The notes beneath the pieces are model-generated. The model made no database searches, was not told the DNA's origin, and saw only the letters and a list, made by a program, of their open reading frames with translations. Below are positions 7,564 through 11,242 of a stretch of 11,242 bases of DNA, in pieces. The stretch lies in contig DAONLG010000049.1 of assembly GCA_035406565.1 (NCBI GenBank), forward strand, positions 1 through 11,242, read 5' to 3'. The position numbers and the translations under genes were made by a program. The DNA is from Soehngenia sp035406565 (GTDB lineage Bacteria; Bacillota; Clostridia; Tissierellales; Tissierellaceae). Within the stretch, counting starts at the first letter, position 1; every line of letters starts with the position of its first letter.

Positions 7564-7585
7564 AAAAAAGTTCCAATTTTGGAAC
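7564..7585 (-). terminator. Weak rho-independent terminator after rplT
   Basis: On the minus strand, GTTCCAA (7585-7579) pairs with TTGGAAC (7576-7570) around a tiny loop, followed directly by six T residues (7569-7564). It lies 12 nt after the rplT stop and ends the infC-rpmI-rplT unit. With only three G-C pairs the stem is weak, so read-through into ktrB is plausible. Confidence 0.7.
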
Positions 7586-7597
7586 TTATGTTATGCA

Positions 7598-7948
7598 TTA
7601 AGCGTTTTTAGCTATTTCAACTAATTTTGCAAAACCTTCAGCATCATTAATTGCCATTTCAGAAAGCATCTTTCTATTTACTTCGATGTTCGCTTTCTTT
7701 AGCCCGTTTATAAATTTGCTGTAGCTTAAACCATTTTGTCTTGATGCTGCATTTATTCTTGCAATCCAAAGCTTTCTAAATTCTCTTTTTCTTTGTTTTC
7801 TGCCAATATATGAATAATTTAATGATTTCATTACCGCTTGATTAGCAGGTCTAAATAATTTGCTTTTAGCACCATAATATCCTTTTGCTTGTTTTAAAAC
7901 TTTTTTATGTCTTTTTTTTGCATTTACTCCTCTTTTTACTCTTGCCAT
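7598..7948 (-). CDS. rplT: 50S ribosomal protein L20 (bL20)
   Basis: This 116-residue basic protein is a full-length bL20. The N-terminal arm (MARVKRGVNAKKRHKK) is the lysine/arginine-rich extension that threads into 23S rRNA during early 50S assembly. The core (FRPANQAVMKSLNYSYIGR, about 32-50, and WIARINAASRQNGLSYSKFI, about 61-80) is the family signature. The start is secure, with GGAGGAG 6 nt before the ATG. In Firmicutes and gamma-proteobacteria bL20 represses its own operon by binding an upstream RNA that mimics its 23S site. Here a structured leader with a terminator precedes infC, which makes that loop likely. The gap to rpmI is 26 nt. Confidence 0.98.
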   Translation of the reverse strand: MARVKRGVNAKKRHKKVLKQAKGYYGAKSKLFRPANQAVMKSLNYSYIGRKQRKREFRKLWIARINAASRQNGLSYSKFINGLKKANIEVNRKMLSEMAINDAEGFAKLVEIAKNA

Positions 7949-7974
7949 TATATTCTCCTCCTAATACGATATAA

Positions 7975-8169
7975 TTAATTTGGTAACATTGAATTTATTC
8001 TTCTCTTATCACTAGCGCTTACTAAAGTGCTTTTTCTTAAGTTTCTAACTCTCTTTGGGGACTTTTTCCCAGTTTTATGGCTTTTATATGCTTTGTATCT
8101 CTTTAATTCTCCTGTTGCTGTTCTTTTAAATCTCTTTGCTGAAGCTCTATGTGTTTTCATTTTTCTCAA
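7975..8169 (-). CDS. rpmI: 50S ribosomal protein L35 (bL35)
   Basis: This 64-residue, very basic protein has the bL35 pattern: KMKTHRASAKRFK at 3-15, KAYKSHKTGKKSPKRVRNLRK at about 26-46, and a C-terminal IN.MLP ending. It binds 23S rRNA in the large subunit. The start is TTG at 8169, supported by GGGAGG (8183-8178) 8 nt upstream and by the family's usual M-x-K-M-K-T-H-R beginning. The ATG three codons later would sit 17 nt from the site, too far. The gene lies 18 nt after infC and 26 nt before rplT in the classic three-gene unit. Confidence 0.97.
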   Translation of the reverse strand: MRKMKTHRASAKRFKRTATGELKRYKAYKSHKTGKKSPKRVRNLRKSTLVSASDKRRINSMLPN

Positions 8170-8183
8170 TTGATTTTCCTCCC
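8167..8183 (-). promoter_or_regulatory. rpmI ribosome binding site and TTG start
   Basis: GGGAGG (8183-8178), an 8-nt spacer and TTG (8169-8167). This decides the start of L35 in favour of TTG over the ATG at 8160. Confidence 0.8.
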
Positions 8184-8187
8184 TTTA

Positions 8188-8697
8188 TTATGCTTTTGGT
8201 ACTAATATTACCACTAAATTTCTACCTTCCATTTTAGCTTCTTTTTCAACTTTCCCGTATTCATCAACAAGTTTTAAAAAGTCTTTTAAAACTTCTTCAC
8301 CCATTTCAGTGTGCCCCATCTCTCTACCTTTAAAACGGACAGATACTTTTACTTTGTCACCATCTTTTAAGAACTCTATAGCTCTATTTGCTTTTACCTG
8401 TAAATCATGTTCCTCTATGTTAGGAGTTAATCTTATCTCCTTAACATTTATTATTTTTTGGTTTTTCCTAGCTTCTTTTTCTTTTTTAGTCAGTTCATAT
8501 TTGTATTTGCCATAATCAAGAATTCTGCAAACTGGTGGATTTGCAGTCGGAGCAACATTGACCAAGTCAAGCCTTCTCTCATTAGCAATCTCAAGTGCTT
8601 TTTTTATTGGTACAATCCCAAGTTGAGTTCCGTCGACATCAATTAGTCTAACCTCTTTTTCTCTAATCTCTTCATTGATTTGAAGTTCTTTTATAAT
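8188..8697 (-). CDS. infC: Translation initiation factor IF-3, ATT start
   Basis: IF-3 binds the 30S subunit, keeps the subunits apart and checks the start codon and initiator tRNA. From an ATT start the protein is 169 residues: an N domain (about 4-73, LQINEEIREKEVRLID near the start), a lysine-rich linker helix (about 70-84), and a C domain (about 84-167, VKEIRLTPNIEEHDL and RFKGREMGHTEMG). The frame is open further upstream to an ATG at 8748. That extension would run through the terminator hairpin and has no family similarity. GGAGG stands 6 nt before ATT (8697-8695), exactly where IF-3 homology begins. AUU or other rare starts are typical of infC and let IF-3 repress its own synthesis. 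First gene of the unit with rpmI and rplT. Confidence 0.96.
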   Translation of the reverse strand: MIKELQINEEIREKEVRLIDVDGTQLGIVPIKKALEIANERRLDLVNVAPTANPPVCRILDYGKYKYELTKKEKEARKNQKIINVKEIRLTPNIEEHDLQVKANRAIEFLKDGDKVKVSVRFKGREMGHTEMGEEVLKDFLKLVDEYGKVEKEAKMEGRNLVVILVPKA

Positions 8698-8708
8698 CCT
8701 ACACCTCC
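8695..8708 (-). promoter_or_regulatory. infC ribosome binding site and ATT start codon
   Basis: GTGGAGGTG (GGAGG at 8708-8704), a 6-nt spacer and ATT (8697-8695). No ATG, GTG or TTG in frame fits both this site and the IF-3 N-terminus. ATA (8694-8692) follows immediately and is a less likely alternative. The rare codon is the known target of IF-3 self-control. Confidence 0.82.
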
Positions 8709-8862
8709 ACAAAAAATTAGCGGACACAAAGTGTCCGCTCAAATACACTCAAAAAAGTGTATTATACAATCAATCATCTTACATAACCTTATGAGCATAA
8801 TAACTATAAGGTGAGAAGCGGAAACTTCTTCTTTAAAAAATTAAATTATATTAAATTACCAA
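8698..8862 (-). promoter_or_regulatory. Structured 5' leader of infC-rpmI-rplT, probable L20 leader
   Basis: About 160 nt lie between the predicted transcript start and infC. In RNA order I see four elements. The first is a small hairpin AGAAG/CTTCT (8829-8825 with 8818-8814). The second is a hairpin ACCTTAT/ATAAGGT (8812-8806 with 8792-8786) with a 13-nt loop. The third is a hairpin AATACACT/AGTGTATT (8763-8756 with 8749-8742). The fourth is the terminator stem. TCCGCT in the first hairpin (8822-8817) is complementary to AGCGGA in the 5' arm of the terminator (8739-8734), so an alternative antiterminator fold is possible. The arrangement matches the autogenous L20 leader known from Firmicute infC operons. 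Assignment to that RNA family is inferred from position and architecture, not from an alignment. Confidence 0.65.
8711..8739 (-). terminator. Attenuator terminator in the infC leader
   Basis: On the minus strand, AGCGGACAC (8739-8731) pairs perfectly with GTGTCCGCT (8727-8719) across a TTT loop, followed by AATTTTTT (8718-8711). This is a strong intrinsic terminator placed 2 nt before the infC ribosome binding region and downstream of the operon promoter. Transcripts ending here would make no IF-3, L35 or L20. It may also end transcripts arriving from thrS-pepV. Confidence 0.85.
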
Positions 8863-8865
8863 CTT

Positions 8866-8894
8866 ATTATAAGTTAAATATTTATGTTTGTCAA
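8866..8894 (-). promoter_or_regulatory. Consensus sigma-A promoter for infC-rpmI-rplT
   Basis: TTGACA (8894-8889), a 17-nt spacer and TATAAT (8871-8866): a perfect match to both hexamers at the optimal spacing, starting 3 nt after the pepV stop codon. The predicted transcript start is near 8859. Such a strong promoter suits a ribosomal-protein operon whose output is then limited by the leader. Confidence 0.9.
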
Positions 8895-8896
8895 AT

Positions 8897-10294
8897 TTAT
8901 TTTGCTAACTCATATAATGCATGAGTATATATCTGGGTAAGTTTTACTAAATTATCAATTGAAATAAATTCATCTTTCTGATGAGCTAATTCTTCTTGCC
9001 CTGGGAAAACAGGTCCAAATGCAACAGCATTTTTCATAGCTCTAGCATATGTGCCCCCACCTATTACTAATGGTTCTGATACATAATCCCCAGTTTGTTC
9101 TTGATATACTTTCATCAATGTTTGAACTAAAATATCGTCTTTTGGCACATATAATGGATCTTTATCTGAATCACCTTCTAATATTTGAATTGGCAACCCT
9201 TTCAAATTAGCTCTTATACTATTATAAACATCTTCTCTCTTATAAGATATTGGATATCTTATATTAATAGATAGAATTATTTCATCTTCAACTAATTTGA
9301 TAACACCTACATTTAAATTCAATTTCCCAGATATTTCATCTTCAAACTCACATCCAAAATTCTCGCCATTATATTTAAATGCCAGCGATTTCTCATACCA
9401 ATCTAGAAACTTATAGATACTGGATTCCCCATTGAAATGTGAATAAAGTAAATTTAGTAAATAGGTGATAGCATTTTCACCTTTTTCTGGTGTGCTTCCG
9501 TGAGCTGATTTACCCTTTACCGACACCTTTAAGTTCCCGTTGTCTTCTTTGATATCAGCTTGATATCCTTTTTCATTTGCATATCTTCTTAGTGCATCTA
9601 TCGATTTATCAATTGAGTCAGTCTTTATAACAGCTTCAGCATAATCCGGAACCATATTTGCAGCATTCCCACCCTTTAAACTCAAAAGGCAAAAATTTTC
9701 ATCTTCTGATGAATCAAGCTTATATTTTAAGTCAAATACGATAATTCCTTTTTCTCCATGAATTACAGGAAAATCAGCATCAGGTGTAAAAGCCATGTTT
9801 GGAGGTGTCTCATTTGCAAAATAATGATGCATGCAGCCCCAGCCAGTTTCTTCATTTGTTCCAAGTATCAATCTTATTTTTTTATTTAGTTTTACTCCAC
9901 TGTCTTTAAGAGCTTTCATCCCATATAGCACAGCCATTACTGGCCCTTTATCATCCATAGTCCCTCGGCCGTAAATCTTTCCATCATGAATTTGAGCTTC
10001 ATAAGGAGGAAATGTCCATCCATCTCCTTCTGGCACTACATCTAAATGTCCAAGTACACCTACAACTTCTTCTCCTTCACCAAAATCAAGGTGTCCAGCA
10101 TATCCATCTAAATTCTTCGCTTTAAATCCTAATTTTTCACCAAGATCTAAAACATAGCAAAGTGCATCATATGGGCCTTTACCAAAAGGCATGCCCTTTT
10201 GTGGCTCATCTTCTACAGATTTTATTCTTATTACCTCTTGAGTCGATGTAATAAGCTCATCTTTTAATGCGTCAATTGCCTTGTTAAAATCCAT
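8897..10294 (-). CDS. pepV: M20 family dipeptidase, PepV-type
   Basis: This 465-residue cytosolic zinc metallopeptidase should cleave dipeptides in the last step of peptide use. The two-metal site is complete: GHLDVVP with His83 and Asp85, GRGTMDDKG with bridging Asp114, NEETGW with base Glu148 and ligand Glu149, PDADFP with Asp172, and AHQKDE with His438. The lid domain (about 185-385) carries KSAHGSTPEKG (262-272), a family hallmark. GGGTYAR (412-418) binds substrate in homologues. The length and spacing match Lactobacillus PepV closely, which separates it from shorter M20 enzymes such as DapE or ArgE. The start has AGGAGG 6 nt upstream. It follows thrS by 18 nt with no terminator between, so the two are probably one transcript. 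Some relatives are named Xaa-His or carnosine dipeptidase; the exact substrate range is not visible. Confidence 0.93.
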   Translation of the reverse strand: MDFNKAIDALKDELITSTQEVIRIKSVEDEPQKGMPFGKGPYDALCYVLDLGEKLGFKAKNLDGYAGHLDFGEGEEVVGVLGHLDVVPEGDGWTFPPYEAQIHDGKIYGRGTMDDKGPVMAVLYGMKALKDSGVKLNKKIRLILGTNEETGWGCMHHYFANETPPNMAFTPDADFPVIHGEKGIIVFDLKYKLDSSEDENFCLLSLKGGNAANMVPDYAEAVIKTDSIDKSIDALRRYANEKGYQADIKEDNGNLKVSVKGKSAHGSTPEKGENAITYLLNLLYSHFNGESSIYKFLDWYEKSLAFKYNGENFGCEFEDEISGKLNLNVGVIKLVEDEIILSINIRYPISYKREDVYNSIRANLKGLPIQILEGDSDKDPLYVPKDDILVQTLMKVYQEQTGDYVSEPLVIGGGTYARAMKNAVAFGPVFPGQEELAHQKDEFISIDNLVKLTQIYTHALYELAK

Positions 10295-10312
10295 TTTGTG
10301 CCTCCTTGAGAA

Positions 10313-11242
10313 TTATTTTTTATTTTTTATTTCTTCATCAACGACTTTTACAAACTCCTCTATACTCATTTGGCCAATATCCCCTATGTCCCTTTTCCTT
10401 ACGGATGCCATATCGTTTTCTATCTCTTTTTCCCCAATAACCAACATATATGGTATTTTCATAACTTGTGCTTCTCTTATTTTATACCCGATTTTTTCAG
10501 CCCTATCGTCTATTTCAACCCTAAAGTTCATTTCTTCAAGTCGTTCTTTTAAATTATACCCATATTCATTAAATTTATCTGATATTGGCAATAATTTTAT
10601 CTGTACAGGGGCTAGCCACACAGGGAATTTCCCTGCATAGTGTTCGATTAATATTCCCATGAATCTTTCAATGCTACCTAGTATAGTTCTATGAATCATT
10701 ACAGGTCTCTTCCTATCATTGTCACTGTCGACATAAGTCAAATCAAATCTTTCAGGCATCTGAAAATCCAGTTGAATTGTTCCACATTGCCAAGTTCTCC
10801 CAATAGCATCTTCTAAATGAAAATCAATCTTTGGACCATAGAAAGCCCCATCCCCTTCATTGACTCTATATTCTATTCCTTTTTCATTCAAAGCTTCAAT
10901 TAAGCTATTTGTTGCCAATTCCCATTGTTCATCAGTTCCCATAGAATTCTCAGGTCTAGTTGAAAGCTCAATTTTATATTTAAAGCCAAATATATTGTAA
11001 ATATAATCTGCTAGATCAATTATTCCCTTTAATTCATCTTTAACTTGCGAAGGCAAAGCATATATATGTGCATCATCTTGAGTAAAACTTCGCACTCTCA
11101 TTAACCCATGTAATGCCCCTGAAAGTTCGTGTCTATGAACTAAACCCATCTCAGCTAATCTTAATGGAAAATCTCTGTAACTGTACATATTTGATTTATA
11201 TATTAATATTGATCCTGGGCAGTTCATTGGCTTAATTGCGTA
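10313..11242 (-). CDS. thrS: Threonine--tRNA ligase, C-terminal part, cut at window edge
   Basis: The window holds the last 309 residues of ThrRS, entering in frame as YAIKPMNCPG. The ATG at 11227 is internal, so the true start lies outside. This part covers most of the class II catalytic core and the C-terminal anticodon-binding domain (about the last 100 residues, from WLAPVQIKLLPI). The three zinc ligands are present: Cys in MNCPG, His in DDAHIY and His in IHRTILGS. They hold the zinc that selects Thr over Val. Motif 2 (HRHELSGALHGLMRVRSFTQ) and motif 3 (ILGSIERFMGILIE) are intact. The residue after NCPG is Ser where E. coli has His; the ligand set is unaffected. The gene is followed by pepV. 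Any T-box leader or N-terminal editing domain would be beyond the window. Confidence 0.97.
   Translation of the reverse strand, partial: YAIKPMNCPGSILIYKSNMYSYRDFPLRLAEMGLVHRHELSGALHGLMRVRSFTQDDAHIYALPSQVKDELKGIIDLADYIYNIFGFKYKIELSTRPENSMGTDEQWELATNSLIEALNEKGIEYRVNEGDGAFYGPKIDFHLEDAIGRTWQCGTIQLDFQMPERFDLTYVDSDNDRKRPVMIHRTILGSIERFMGILIEHYAGKFPVWLAPVQIKLLPISDKFNEYGYNLKERLEEMNFRVEIDDRAEKIGYKIREAQVMKIPYMLVIGEKEIENDMASVRKRDIGDIGQMSIEEFVKVVDEEIKNKK

Noticed and set aside
7552..7581. TTGGAA and TTAATA 17 nt apart as a ktrB promoter
   Set aside because: A transcript from it would start inside the ktrB ribosome binding site, and the -35 element is part of the terminator stem.
8742..8763. AATACACT hairpin in the infC leader as a separate terminator
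   Set aside because: It has only two G-C pairs in the stem and no T-run follows on either strand. I treat it as part of the leader structure.
1..11242. CRISPR array, prophage, insertion sequence, defence or toxin-antitoxin system
   Set aside because: I see no spaced repeats, transposase or integrase motifs, tRNA genes or unknown accessory genes. Every long minus-strand frame belongs to a known housekeeping family.

Overview
This window is a low-GC (about 30% by eye) chromosomal housekeeping segment from a Gram-positive anaerobe. The likely source is the Bacillota, class Clostridia or Tissierellia. The support is AT-rich codon use, strong AAGGAGG-type ribosome binding sites, an infC gene starting with ATT, a four-cysteine insertion in PheS, and the gene order infC-rpmI-rplT / potassium transporter / rRNA methylase / pheS-pheT / zapA / U32 protein. 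The order-level placement is an inference. All genes lie on the minus strand, so transcription runs from high to low coordinates.

Layout in transcription order. (1) 11242-8897: the 3' part of thrS, followed 18 nt later by a PepV-type M20 dipeptidase. (2) 8894-7564: a consensus sigma-A promoter, a leader of about 160 nt with an attenuator-like terminator, then infC (ATT start), rpmI (TTG start), rplT and a weak terminator. (3) 7536-4733: a KtrB/TrkH potassium channel subunit, its KtrA/TrkA RCK gating subunit, and a SpoU/TrmH-family RNA 2'-O-methyltransferase that overlaps trkA by 8 nt. (4) 4726-1195: an extended -10 promoter, pheS, pheT and a strong terminator hairpin that starts in the pheT stop codon. 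(5) 1181-1: a long coiled-coil ZapA, then the 5' part of a U32-family (TrhP/RlhA-like) gene that runs off the window.

Most genes serve translation: two aminoacyl-tRNA synthetases, an initiation factor, two 50S proteins and two probable RNA-modifying enzymes. A potassium uptake pair and an FtsZ-ring protein are embedded among them. I see no CRISPR array, prophage, transposon, defence system or toxin-antitoxin pair.

The strangest signal is at the left edge. The first 120 bases or so are about 67% GC with GC-ending codons, yet they continue the U32 reading frame exactly through the family's cysteine signature. This looks like a chimeric join, either an assembly artefact or recombination inside a conserved motif. 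The infC leader is the most interesting regulatory element. No gap between genes exceeds 300 bases; the longest (8698-8896, 199 bases) is the infC promoter and leader.
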